Below are positions 17,407 to 25,175 of a stretch of DNA of 33,422 nucleotides, in pieces. The notes under the pieces are model-generated. The model had not been told where the DNA came from. It saw only the letters and a program-made list of their open reading frames with translations, and ran no database searches. Each line of letters begins with the position of its first letter. Within the stretch, counting starts at the first letter, position 1. Origin of the DNA: an uncultured Oscillibacter sp. (GTDB lineage Bacteria; Bacillota_A; Clostridia; Oscillospirales; Oscillospiraceae); assembly GCA_951800675.1 (NCBI GenBank), contig CATOKC010000018.1:1-33422 (forward strand), in the 5' to 3' direction. Position numbers and translations under genes: made by a program.

Positions 17407-18306
17407 TTACTCTAAAATCAGGGACTCCTGTACGCCATAGGTGGTGCCGGTTTCCAGGACGGAACCGTCGGCAATGGCGGCGGACCAGAAGTCATTCCAC
17501 GCGGCCACCAGATCGGACCCCTTGCGGAAGCCCACGCCGTACTCCTCGGACTCCAGGCCCTGGGCGGTGTTCAGGTTGACGGTATAGGTCAGGTTCGCGT
17601 AGTTGGTTCCCTCACCGATCATGGCTCCGGCCATCAGAAGGTCAATAACGGCGGCGTCGGCCGTACCGGCGGAAACCTCCATCAGCGCGTCGGCTTGCTT
17701 CGCCACGGCGGTGGTGGAAGCGCCCAGGGCCTCGGCGGCGTCCTCACCGGCGGAACCGGATTCCACGGCCACGTTCAAGCCCTCCAGGCTGGTCAGGCTT
17801 TCAAAATCCGCGGCCTTATCGGCGGGGACCACCAGCACCTGGGCGTTGAGGCAGTAGGCGTTTCCGGTGTCCATGGCCGCTTTGACCTCGTCATTTAAGG
17901 TCATGCCGTTCCAGACACAGTCGATGCTCTTGGCATCCAGCTCCATGACCTTGTAATCCCAGGTGATTTCCTGGAACTCCACCTTGACGCCCAGGCTCTC
18001 GGCGAAAGCGGAGGCCATGTCGGCGTCAAAGCCAATCCAATTGCCGTTGGCGTCCCGGTAGTCCATGGGGGCGAAGTCCGTCATGCCCACCACCAGGGTT
18101 CCCTTGTTCTGGACATAGGCCAGATCGCTGTCAGAGTCCTTTTGCTCGTCTCCGGCGCCGCCGGAGGTCTGGTCCTCGGGAGCGGCCGCTGAGGTTCCGG
18201 CGTCTCCGCTTTTATCGGAGCTTGCGTCCTTGCCGCCGCAGGCGGCCAGGCTCAGGACCATGGCAAGGGCCAGCAGGAGGGCCCAAAACTTCTTGCTTTT
18301 CATCAT
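17407..18306 (-). CDS. Amino-acid ABC transporter substrate-binding lipoprotein
   Basis: A 299-aa lipoprotein. The signal peptide (MMKSKKFWALLLALAMVLS) ends in a lipobox with acylated Cys23 (LAACGG), followed by an Asp/Ser-rich linker to about residue 57. A SBP_bac_3-type domain follows: LVVGMTDFAPMDYRDANGNW, IGFDADMASAFAESLG and the VAVESGSAGEDAAEAL hinge region. This fits cystine/polar amino-acid uptake. Start ATG at 18306 follows GGAGG by 8 bases. It is first in the operon with its own promoter. Confidence 0.95.
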   Translation of the reverse strand: MMKSKKFWALLLALAMVLSLAACGGKDASSDKSGDAGTSAAAPEDQTSGGAGDEQKDSDSDLAYVQNKGTLVVGMTDFAPMDYRDANGNWIGFDADMASAFAESLGVKVEFQEITWDYKVMELDAKSIDCVWNGMTLNDEVKAAMDTGNAYCLNAQVLVVPADKAADFESLTSLEGLNVAVESGSAGEDAAEALGASTTAVAKQADALMEVSAGTADAAVIDLLMAGAMIGEGTNYANLTYTVNLNTAQGLESEEYGVGFRKGSDLVAAWNDFWSAAIADGSVLETGTTYGVQESLILE

Positions 18307-18325
18307 GCTTTCATCCTCCAAAATG

Positions 18326-18343
18326 GAACAGGCAAGCCTGTTC
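18326..18343 (-). promoter_or_regulatory. Perfect palindrome in binding-protein leader
   Basis: GAACAGGC-AA-GCCTGTTC, 8-bp arms with a 2-base centre, lies between the -10 and the ribosome-binding site of the ABC operon. It is placed like a repressor operator; an RNA hairpin is the alternative. Confidence 0.6.
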
Positions 18344-18358
18344 GTTTAATACGCTAGC

Positions 18359-18387
18359 AGTTTACCATATTAAAGAACACCTGTAAA
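18359..18387 (-). promoter_or_regulatory. Sigma-A promoter of ABC operon
   Basis: On the - strand TTTACA (-35) and TAAACT (-10) are separated by 17 bases. The promoter is divergent from the spoIVA sigma-E-like promoter about 75 bases away. Confidence 0.65.
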
Positions 18388-18460
18388 GCGTGATTTCGAC
18401 CAAATCAGCCCGGCAGGAGGCGAGACTTCCTTGTGTGTTTTCTCCAAAACAAGACGGGCC

Positions 18461-18490
18461 GTCATACTTTCCGCCGGACGGGCATAGAGT
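18461..18490 (+). promoter_or_regulatory. Sigma-E-like promoter of spoIVA
   Basis: GTCATACT at 18461-18468 and GGCATAGAGT at 18481-18490 match the mother-cell sigma-E elements. Spacing is 13 bases, identical to the site before the SPOCS gene. Confidence 0.75.
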
Positions 18491-18527
18491 GGAACATGAA
18501 TATGGAGCGGAAAAAGGACGGGATGCT

Positions 18528-20003
18528 ATGAACACGACCATTTATCAGAATATCGCCACCCGCACGGCGGGGGATATCTACATCGGCGTGGTGGGCCCGG
18601 TGCGGACCGGCAAGTCCACCTTCATCAAGCGCTTCATGGAAACCCAGGTAATTCCCAACATTGAAAATGTATACCGCAAGGAGCGGGCCCGGGATGAGCT
18701 GCCCCAGAGCGGTTCCGGCCGGACCATCATGACGGCGGAGCCCAAGTTCGTCCCGGAGGAGGCGGCCCAGGTGCAGCTGCCCGACGGTGCGTCCTTCTCC
18801 GTGCGGCTCATCGACTGCGTAGGCTACATGGTACGGGGGGCCATCGGCCAGTTTGAGGACGACGCCCCCCGGATGGTGACCACTCCCTGGTACGATCACG
18901 AGATTCCCATGACGGAGGCGGCGGAGATCGGCACCCGGAAGGTGATTTCGGAGCACTCCACCATCGGGATTGTCATCACCACCGACGGCACCGTCTCCGA
19001 CATTCCCCGGGAGGACTACCTGGAGGCGGAGGAGCGGGTGGTCCGGGAGCTCCAGGAGCTGGGAAAGCCCTTCATCGTCCTGCTGAACTCCGTGGACCCC
19101 AAAAGCGACCGGGCGGAGGCTATTGCCCGGGATATTAGCAGCCGCTATGAGGTGAACTGCGTCCCGGTAAACTGCCTGGACCTGGGGGAGGAGGACGTGG
19201 CGGATATCTTGCGGGCCGTCCTCTACGAGTTCCCCATGCAGGAGCTGGACCTGTTCCTGCCCCCTTGGGTGGACGCCCTGCCGACGGATCACCCCATTAA
19301 GGCCAGCCTCTACGACGCGGTGCGCCAGGGTACCTCCCAGCTCCAGCACATCCGGGAGGTGGAGGGCGTCATCTCCGCCCTGGGGGCCTGTGAGAACATC
19401 AGCGAGGCCAAGATCACTTCCATCGACCTGGGCACCGGCGTGGCGGCGGCCAGCCTGAGCCTACCCCGGGAACTGTTCTATCACACCTTGTCGGAGCAGT
19501 CGGGCTTTGAGGTGGGGGACGACGGGGATTTGATGAGCCTGCTGACCCGCCTGGCGGCGGTAAAGGCGGAGTACGACAAGGTAGCCGGGGCCCTGCGGGA
19601 TGTGAAGGAAACGGGCTATGGCATCGTGGTGCCCAGCATCGACGAGCTGAAGCTGGAAGAGCCGGAGATCATGAAGCAGGGAGGCCGCTACGGCGTGAAG
19701 CTGAAAGCCAGCGCCCCCAGCATCCACATGATCCGGGCGGACATTGAGACGGCGGTGTCGCCCATCGTAGGGAACGAAAAGCAGTCCGAGGACATGGTAA
19801 ACTACCTGCTCCAGGAGTTCGAGGGGGATACCAGCAAGATTTGGCAGTCCAACATCTTTGGCCGGAGCTTCCATGAACTGGTCAGCGACGACCTCCAGGG
19901 CAAGCTGAAACGGATGCCGGACGACGCCCGGAAGAAGCTTCAGGAGACCCTGACCCGCATCATTAACGAGGGCAGCGGGGGGCTTATCTGCATTATCCTA
20001 TAA
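18528..20003 (+). CDS. spoIVA: Stage IV sporulation protein A (spore coat basement-layer ATPase)
   Basis: A 491-aa protein, the family's usual length (492 in B. subtilis). It polymerises with ATP hydrolysis into the basement layer of the spore coat, anchored by SpoVM. The Walker A GPVRTGKS is at residues 23-30; the IDCVGYMVRGA and STIGIVITTDGT segments are typical. The C-terminus (FGRSFHELVSDDLQGK...ICIIL) is the conserved membrane-targeting end. The ATG at 18528 follows AAAAAGGACG. The frame is open further upstream, but that part holds the promoter and is not coding. Confidence 0.98.
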   Translation: MNTTIYQNIATRTAGDIYIGVVGPVRTGKSTFIKRFMETQVIPNIENVYRKERARDELPQSGSGRTIMTAEPKFVPEEAAQVQLPDGASFSVRLIDCVGYMVRGAIGQFEDDAPRMVTTPWYDHEIPMTEAAEIGTRKVISEHSTIGIVITTDGTVSDIPREDYLEAEERVVRELQELGKPFIVLLNSVDPKSDRAEAIARDISSRYEVNCVPVNCLDLGEEDVADILRAVLYEFPMQELDLFLPPWVDALPTDHPIKASLYDAVRQGTSQLQHIREVEGVISALGACENISEAKITSIDLGTGVAAASLSLPRELFYHTLSEQSGFEVGDDGDLMSLLTRLAAVKAEYDKVAGALRDVKETGYGIVVPSIDELKLEEPEIMKQGGRYGVKLKASAPSIHMIRADIETAVSPIVGNEKQSEDMVNYLLQEFEGDTSKIWQSNIFGRSFHELVSDDLQGKLKRMPDDARKKLQETLTRIINEGSGGLICIIL

Positions 20004-20017
20004 CCCTATAACTATAA

Positions 20018-20050
20018 CAAAAACGGGCATGGTTTTCCATGCCCGTTTTT
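20018..20050. terminator. Bidirectional terminator after spoIVA
   Basis: ACGGGCATGG and its complement with a TTTT loop form a 10-bp stem, with A run before and T run after. It also serves the converging - strand pair. Confidence 0.93.
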
Positions 20051-20054
20051 CTGC

Positions 20055-20390
20055 TTATGGGAGCTCCTCCGGCAGGGGCTTCCGCACGTATTTCAAAAAT
20101 TCCTCCCGGACGGCGCCAAGCTTCTTGTAAGCCCCCCGGCTTTCCGCCAAGGTCATACCGCGGTTTTCATCACTGGGCTGGTCCTCGCCGGGATCAAACA
20201 CGTCGTTTTCCCAGAGGCACACCGGGCAGATATAGGCGAGGGCGTCCTCTTGTGGAACGGGGAAGGTTTTGCAGCCGCAGCAGGGGCAGGGGAATTTCCC
20301 CGATGCGGACGGCGGTTCCGGCGGCATTTGGCCTGGAGCGGGGGCCTGTTCGTGGACCGCCGCTGGAAGGAACATCCTCTTTTCCCTCAC
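20055..20390 (-). CDS. CPCC family cysteine-rich protein
   Basis: A 111-aa protein with the CPCC-type motif CPCCGC followed about 20 residues later by ICPVCLWENDVFD, probably a zinc ribbon. The N-terminal 35 residues are Pro/Ala-rich and look disordered. Function is unknown. A GTG at 20390 overlaps the stop of the upstream repair gene (GTGA); an ATG at 20375 is an alternative. Coupling to the repair gene is inferred from the overlap. Confidence 0.8.
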   Translation of the reverse strand: MREKRMFLPAAVHEQAPAPGQMPPEPPSASGKFPCPCCGCKTFPVPQEDALAYICPVCLWENDVFDPGEDQPSDENRGMTLAESRGAYKKLGAVREEFLKYVRKPLPEELP

Positions 20391-20917
20391 AGCGCCGTCC
20401 CTCTTTTCGGCGTGTAAAGCCGGGATAAATCGACGCCCTCCAGTTCCAAGAGAAAGCGCTTTTTCTCCACGCCTCCGGCGTAACCCGTCAAACTGCCGTC
20501 CGCCCCCACCACCCGATGACAGGGAATGATAATCGAGATGGGGTTATGCCCCACCGCGCCGCCCACCGCCTGAGGAGAGGCGGGGACGCCGGAGGCTTTT
20601 AACTTCTCCGTCAAGCTTCCATAGGTAGCAGTCTCTCCAAGGGGAATTTCTCGCAGCAGCTTCCACACCTTCTGCCGGAATGCGCTTCCCTTGGGAGCCA
20701 GGGGCGGCAGGGGAGGGAGGTTCCGCTTTTCAAAATAGGCGTTCAGCCACGCTGCCGCTTGAAGGAAAACCGGCAGATCCGGCCGCTCTTCGGTTTCCGC
20801 CTCCAGCCCGGCGGCGAAATACTTCTGCCCCTCCAGCCAGAGGCCCAGGATGCTTTCCCCGTCAGAAGCCATGGACAGAGGACCCATGGGGGAGGCCAGC
20901 TTCGTCAGATAAGTCAT
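20387..20917 (-). CDS. ogt: Methylated-DNA-[protein]-cysteine S-methyltransferase
   Basis: A 176-aa suicide repair protein that moves alkyl groups from O6-alkylguanine to its own cysteine. The active site PCHRVVGADGSLTGYAGG is intact, and the helix-turn-helix region AVGGAVGHNP precedes it. Length is normal for Ogt-type single-domain proteins. GGGAGAA lies before the ATG. It overlaps the CPCC gene downstream. Confidence 0.95.
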   Translation of the reverse strand: MTYLTKLASPMGPLSMASDGESILGLWLEGQKYFAAGLEAETEERPDLPVFLQAAAWLNAYFEKRNLPPLPPLAPKGSAFRQKVWKLLREIPLGETATYGSLTEKLKASGVPASPQAVGGAVGHNPISIIIPCHRVVGADGSLTGYAGGVEKKRFLLELEGVDLSRLYTPKRGTAL

Positions 20918-20994
20918 GGAGCGTTCTCCCTTCGCTTGATGCTCTCATTGTACCAGAACAAACGTATGGCTGCAAGCACATTTTTGGGCCGCTC

Positions 20995-21023
20995 TTGCAA
21001 GACGGCCCGACTCGTGCTACTAT
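20995..21023 (+). promoter_or_regulatory. Promoter of coaX with extended -10
   Basis: TTGCAA (20995-21000), 17 bases, then TACTAT (21018-21023) with TG one base upstream. The -35 sits inside a dyad (GGGCCG...CGGCCC, 20986-21008, centre TCTTGCAAGA) that could be an operator. Confidence 0.65.
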
Positions 21024-21067
21024 ATAATAAAAAATGTGCAAGAACCGGAACGAAAGGAGCGCTTCCC

Positions 21068-21838
21068 ATGCTGCTTGCCATTGATGTAGGCAACTCTAAT
21101 ACCTCCGTGGGCCTTTTCGACAAGGACAAAACCCTTCGCTTTCTGGCCTCTCTGGACACGGACAGCCGGAAGACTGCGGACCAGATCAGCATCGACCTGA
21201 TGAACCTCTTCGCCCTGTATCATTTCAGTTATAAGGACGTCACCGGGGCTATCCTGTGCAGTGTTGTCCCTCCGCTGAATTTCATGATGGAAAAGGCCCT
21301 CACCCGCCTTCTGGGCAAGCCGCCCATGGTTGTCGGCCCCGGCGTGAAGACCGGCTTGAACATCCGTCTGACGGTCCAGACCCAAGTGGGGGCCGATATC
21401 GTGGCGGATGCCGTGGCGGCGCTGGAGAAATTCACGCCTCCCATCATTACCATCGACATGGGGACGGCCACTACTATCGGGGTCATCTCCGAAGGCCGGA
21501 CCTACGAGGGGGGGCTCCTCCTGCCGGGGGTCAACGTCTCCCTAGAGGCTCTGAGCCATCGGGCGGCCCAGCTGCCGGACATCTCCCTCCAGCATCCCAA
21601 GGCGTTGATCGGAAAAAATACCGAGGACTGTATGCGTTCCGGCATTGTCTATGGCACCGCCGGAATGCTGGACGGGATCATCGACCGTATCCGAGAGGAG
21701 TTTTCTGGTCGGGAGGTCAGCGTGGTGGCCACCGGGGGAAACGCCCCGGTGATTGTGCGCTACTGCCGGAACAAAATCCTCTATGACAAGTTTCTTTTAA
21801 TGGACGGGCTTTGGACCATCTACCAAAAGAACCGCTGA
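21068..21838 (+). CDS. coaX: Type III pantothenate kinase
   Basis: A 256-aa enzyme that phosphorylates pantothenate in the first step of CoA synthesis. It begins MLLAIDVGNSNTSVGLF, the actin-like phosphate-1 motif. TIDMGTATTIGVI is the second phosphate motif, and GGLLLPGVNVSLEALSHRAAQLP binds substrate. The ATG at 21068 follows AAAGGAG (21053-21059). It has its own promoter and terminator, so it is monocistronic. Confidence 0.96.
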   Translation: MLLAIDVGNSNTSVGLFDKDKTLRFLASLDTDSRKTADQISIDLMNLFALYHFSYKDVTGAILCSVVPPLNFMMEKALTRLLGKPPMVVGPGVKTGLNIRLTVQTQVGADIVADAVAALEKFTPPIITIDMGTATTIGVISEGRTYEGGLLLPGVNVSLEALSHRAAQLPDISLQHPKALIGKNTEDCMRSGIVYGTAGMLDGIIDRIREEFSGREVSVVATGGNAPVIVRYCRNKILYDKFLLMDGLWTIYQKNR

Positions 21839-21896
21839 TGAAAAAGCACGGCGGATGTTCTTCGAAGCAAGCGCCGCACCCTTTTCTGGAGCTTTC

Positions 21897-21926
21897 AGCC
21901 GTCCGCCGGAAGGCGGACGGCTTTTT
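21897..21926 (+). terminator. Rho-independent terminator after coaX
   Basis: An 11-bp stem (AGCCGTCCGCC/GGCGGACGGCT) with a GGAA tetraloop is followed by T4-5. Confidence 0.93.
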
Positions 21927-21946
21927 CTGGAAATCTGGATTTTTCG

Positions 21947-21973
21947 GGAACGCCTGCTGGATTTTCCCGTTTA
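21947..21973 (+). promoter_or_regulatory. ECF-type promoter, GGAAC-N16-CGTT
   Basis: GGAAC at 21947-21951, exactly 16 bases, then CGTTTA at 21968-21973. This is the classic form for ECF sigma factors and lies about 45 bases before the sigma gene ATG, so autoregulation is likely. Confidence 0.7.
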
Positions 21974-22016
21974 TATCAGTAAGGGCCCTTCCAGCAAACA
22001 TGAAAGGGGAGAAACT

Positions 22017-22571
22017 ATGGAAGATCGCGCCATTGTCGATCTGTATTGGTCTCGGAACCCAGAGGCCATCCAGAGGACTGGGGAAAAATACGGCGGCTAC
22101 TGCCGGGCAATTGCCCGGAACATCCTGCCGGACCGCCGGGATGCGGAGGAGTGCGTCAACGACACCTGGCTGAATGCCTGGAATGCCATGCCGGAGAACC
22201 GCCCCGGCCTGCTGGCTCCTTTTTTGGGTAAAATTACTCGGAACCTAGCCTTCACCCGCTGGCGGGCCGGACACACGGAGAAACGGGGCAGGGGAGAACT
22301 GCCCTTAGTCTTGGATGAGCTGACGGAGTGCGCTTCACCCTCGAATACGCTCCAGTCCGTAGAGGCAGCGGAACTGGAGGAGGCGGTGAACCGTTTTCTA
22401 TGCACCCTGCCGGAGCGGGAGTGCAATGTATTTCTCCGGCGCTACTGGTTCACGGAACCTATGGCGGACATCGCCCGGCGCTATGGAATGCGGGAGTCTA
22501 CCGTGCGGACCAGCCTGTTCCGCAGCCGGGAGAAGCTGCGGCGTCATTTGGAGAAGGAGGGCTTGCTATGA
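22017..22571 (+). CDS. ECF-like RNA polymerase sigma factor
   Basis: A 184-aa sigma-70-type protein with region 2 (RDAEECVNDTWLNAWNAMP, -10 recognition) and region 4 HTH (MADIARRYGMRESTVRTSLFRSREKLRRHL, -35 recognition). The length and lack of region 1 fit the extracytoplasmic-function group. The ATG at 22017 follows AAGGGGAGAA; the stop overlaps the next gene (ATGA). The stimulus is not known. Confidence 0.93.
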   Translation: MEDRAIVDLYWSRNPEAIQRTGEKYGGYCRAIARNILPDRRDAEECVNDTWLNAWNAMPENRPGLLAPFLGKITRNLAFTRWRAGHTEKRGRGELPLVLDELTECASPSNTLQSVEAAELEEAVNRFLCTLPERECNVFLRRYWFTEPMADIARRYGMRESTVRTSLFRSREKLRRHLEKEGLL

Positions 22572-23644
22572 AGAATCAGGAACGGCTGTTTCTCGCCATC
22601 GGCGGGGCGGACCCGGAGTTGATAGCCCGCAGTGAGCGGCGCAGGGGAAGCCGTGGGCTCGGATACATCGTGGCCGCCGCAGCTTGCCTCGCGCTGGTTC
22701 TGATTGCGGGACGCGGTATTTTCCTGCGGACAACACCGCCCCCCAGCACGACGCGGGACCCAGCGGCAACCGCGGAGCCCGGCACAGTGCCGCCGCCAGA
22801 GATGGAAAAACCGGACCCAGACGGCTGGCGCTTCTTCTTGCCGGAGGGGGGGCGTGAAATTGGAGCCCTGCGCCTTTTGAGCTATGCGCCCCAATCGGCG
22901 GAAGCGGTGGATTTTCTCATTTATGTCAATGAGGAACAATATGCTATCCGTGAAGAAAAAGGGCTTTACAGTATTAGAAGTACCAATCCTTTGCCGGAGG
23001 ATTTTCCGGAATGCGGCCTGGATATTTTCCACCTTTCCGCAGTTTCGCCGGAAGAGGCCAGGAACACAGCGGTGGAAGCTCTGGCAGACCGTTACGAGAC
23101 CGTCTCTTTGGAAGATGAGAGTGCCGTGCTGCCAAAGATTCCCTATCTCCGAGCCAGTGCGGGCGTAGACTGGAACTCTGAACAGGCGGAACTCTGGTTT
23201 GTGGATGACGGACAGGAGGGAACCTTTGTTCTCACTGCCCGCTATTTCCTGGAGGCGGAGGAGGGCCTGGGTACGCAGTTCCGGGATATGGTTTCCTGCT
23301 TCCGGGTGGTCCCTCTAGACCGGATTGCCCACGAATGGATGCGCTCCCTTTACGAGACGACGGAGCGCCTGTTCCCGGCGCTGCTGTCCAACGATCTTTC
23401 CGGCGTTTCCGACTTGCTGGCAGAGGACGCTGATGCGGACGCCTACGGCGAGGACGTTTGGGCCCACCTCACGGTGGCCTCCGTAGACTATGCGCCGGAC
23501 AATGATCAGGACCCATCCTCTGCGATCGTGTCCGTCAAGCACCGTTTGAACCTCGAGGAAGGGGAGAGCTATTGCTATTTGACTATGAAGCTGATCCGGC
23601 AGGATAACCAGTGGCGGCTGGCCTGGTCCGGGATTGAGAAATAG
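22568..23644 (+). CDS. Probable anti-sigma-like membrane protein, unknown sensor domain
   Basis: A 358-aa protein: an N-terminal cytoplasmic part (about 1-30, charged, SERRRGSRG), one TM helix (about 31-50), a Pro/Thr linker and a large extracytoplasmic domain (about 80-358) of mixed alpha/beta, with DFLIYVNEEQYAIREE and a C-terminal half that resembles a nuclear-transport-factor-like fold by eye. It overlaps the sigma gene by 4 bases, so an anti-sigma or sensor role is inferred from topology and context, not from a recognised motif. Confidence 0.8.
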   Translation: MKNQERLFLAIGGADPELIARSERRRGSRGLGYIVAAAACLALVLIAGRGIFLRTTPPPSTTRDPAATAEPGTVPPPEMEKPDPDGWRFFLPEGGREIGALRLLSYAPQSAEAVDFLIYVNEEQYAIREEKGLYSIRSTNPLPEDFPECGLDIFHLSAVSPEEARNTAVEALADRYETVSLEDESAVLPKIPYLRASAGVDWNSEQAELWFVDDGQEGTFVLTARYFLEAEEGLGTQFRDMVSCFRVVPLDRIAHEWMRSLYETTERLFPALLSNDLSGVSDLLAEDADADAYGEDVWAHLTVASVDYAPDNDQDPSSAIVSVKHRLNLEEGESYCYLTMKLIRQDNQWRLAWSGIEK

Positions 23645-23647
23645 ACG

Positions 23648-23682
23648 AAAAGCGCCCCGCTCGCATGAGCGGGGGCGCTTTC
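23648..23682. terminator. Convergent terminator hairpin
   Basis: AAAGCGCCCCGCTC with a GCAT loop and a near-perfect complement (one bulged G). Flanking A and T runs are short but serve both converging genes. Confidence 0.8.
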
Positions 23683-23696
23683 AGCAATACGGGAAT

Positions 23697-24935
23697 TTAC
23701 TTCGCCAAGACCTTTTTCAGCTTAGCAAAGCGAGGCAGGGAGTCCTGCTTGGGCAGCTTGGGCTCACCCTGGACCAGGGGCAGGACATAGTCGATGAAGG
23801 GCTTTTCCACGCCGTTGTGGGCGGCGTTGATCCACTCCAGAGGCACCTTTTTCTCCGTGTTGGCCACGTCGGTCAGGCCCAGCAGCTTGGTCTTGCAGAC
23901 ATACTGGCCGTTTTCATAGGTCCGCTCGAAGCCCACCATCTTGTCGGTAATACCCGCCACGGCGTTTTCCACGGCGGCCTTGCCGGACATAAAGGACTCC
24001 TCAATATCGGTCTCTGAGGCCAGGTGCGCGCCGCAGCGCTGGAGGAGGCTCAGCTCGATGCCCCGGACCTTGGCGCCGGTCTTTTGCTTCACGGCGTCGG
24101 CCAGCATGGCGGCAAGGCCGCCCAGCTGAGCGTGGCCAAAGCCGTCGGTGGCGGAGGTTTTCGCCTCGGAAACAAAGGAGCCGTCGGCGTAGTGGATGCC
24201 CTCGGAGACGGCTACCATGCAGTTGCCTTTCTCCTTATAAATACGGTCCACATCCGCCAGGAACTGCTCCATGTCAAAGTCCACCTCGGGAAGGTACACC
24301 AGATCGGGACCCGCGCCATAGGCAGAGGCCAGGGCGGCGGCGCCGGCCAGCCAGCCCGCGTGACGGCCCATGATTTCGATGACGCAGACCATGCCGGTGT
24401 CATAGACCCGAGCATCCTGATAGACCTCCATGCAGGAGGTAGCGATATACTTGGCGGCGGAGGCGAAGCCGGGACAATGGTCGGTGCCAAAGAGATCGTT
24501 GTCGATGGTCTTGGGTACACCCATGACCCGGCACTCATAGCCTACCTTCTGCATGTATTTGCTGATTTTGTTGCAGGTGTCCATGGAGTCGTTTCCGCCG
24601 TTGTAGAAGAAATAGCGGACGTCATACTTTTTGAATATCTCCAGAATACGCTTGTAATCCGTGTCGTCCACGTCCGGGTCCTTCATCTTATAGCGGCAGG
24701 AGCCCAGGGCGGAGGACGGGGTGTATTTCAGCAGCTCCAGCTCGGCGGGGTCCTCCTGGCCCATGTCGAACAGCCGGTCATTCAGCACGCCTTTGATTCC
24801 GTGCTCCGCGCCTAAGACGCGGGTAATGTTGGGGTTTTTCAGAGCGGTGCTGATGACGCCGTAGGCGCTGGCGTTTATAACAGAAGTGGGTCCGCCGGAC
24901 TGGCCAAAGATGCAGGCGCCTTTCAATTCACTCAT
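23697..24935 (-). CDS. pfp: 6-phosphofructokinase, probably PPi-dependent
   Basis: A 412-aa enzyme of glycolysis converting fructose-6-P to fructose-1,6-bisP. The phosphoryl-donor loop reads GGNDS with Asp in place of the Gly of ATP enzymes, and the later motif is PKTIDND (ATP enzymes have PGTIDND); both indicate PPi use. EIMGRHAGW is the substrate motif. The ATG at 24935 follows GAGGAGG; the frame runs further upstream but has no signal there. It is divergent from fba and the promoters are back to back. Confidence 0.93.
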   Translation of the reverse strand: MSELKGACIFGQSGGPTSVINASAYGVISTALKNPNITRVLGAEHGIKGVLNDRLFDMGQEDPAELELLKYTPSSALGSCRYKMKDPDVDDTDYKRILEIFKKYDVRYFFYNGGNDSMDTCNKISKYMQKVGYECRVMGVPKTIDNDLFGTDHCPGFASAAKYIATSCMEVYQDARVYDTGMVCVIEIMGRHAGWLAGAAALASAYGAGPDLVYLPEVDFDMEQFLADVDRIYKEKGNCMVAVSEGIHYADGSFVSEAKTSATDGFGHAQLGGLAAMLADAVKQKTGAKVRGIELSLLQRCGAHLASETDIEESFMSGKAAVENAVAGITDKMVGFERTYENGQYVCKTKLLGLTDVANTEKKVPLEWINAAHNGVEKPFIDYVLPLVQGEPKLPKQDSLPRFAKLKKVLAK

Positions 24936-25005
24936 GAGAAACAGCCTCCTCGAAAAATTTTTTCTTCCTGTTTGAGCCCAGGGGACAAAGCCCATGGTAT
25001 TTTTT

Positions 25006-25034
25006 ATCATACCATTCAAAAAAAGAATTGTAAA
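25006..25034 (-). promoter_or_regulatory. Promoter of pfp
   Basis: On the - strand TTTACA (-35), 17 bases, TATGAT (-10). The -10 lies in an inverted repeat, ATGGTAT-N8-ATACCAT (24994-25015), a candidate operator. Confidence 0.75.
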
Positions 25035-25037
25035 TAC

Positions 25038-25065
25038 TTGCATTTTATTTTTTTTGTGATATTAT
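25038..25065 (+). promoter_or_regulatory. Promoter of fba
   Basis: TTGCAT (25038-25043), 16 bases, TATTAT (25060-25065) with an extended TG one base before. Only three bases separate its -35 from the pfp -35 on the other strand. Confidence 0.65.
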
Positions 25066-25175
25066 CATAAAAGAAAATCGTTTTCGTCTCCGCAAAGGGA
25101 GGGAAAGGGAGCCTGATGCCTTTTTCCAGCCCCGCCCGGGGACGGGACAAAAAAATTTGTCAGGAGATGATTGTT

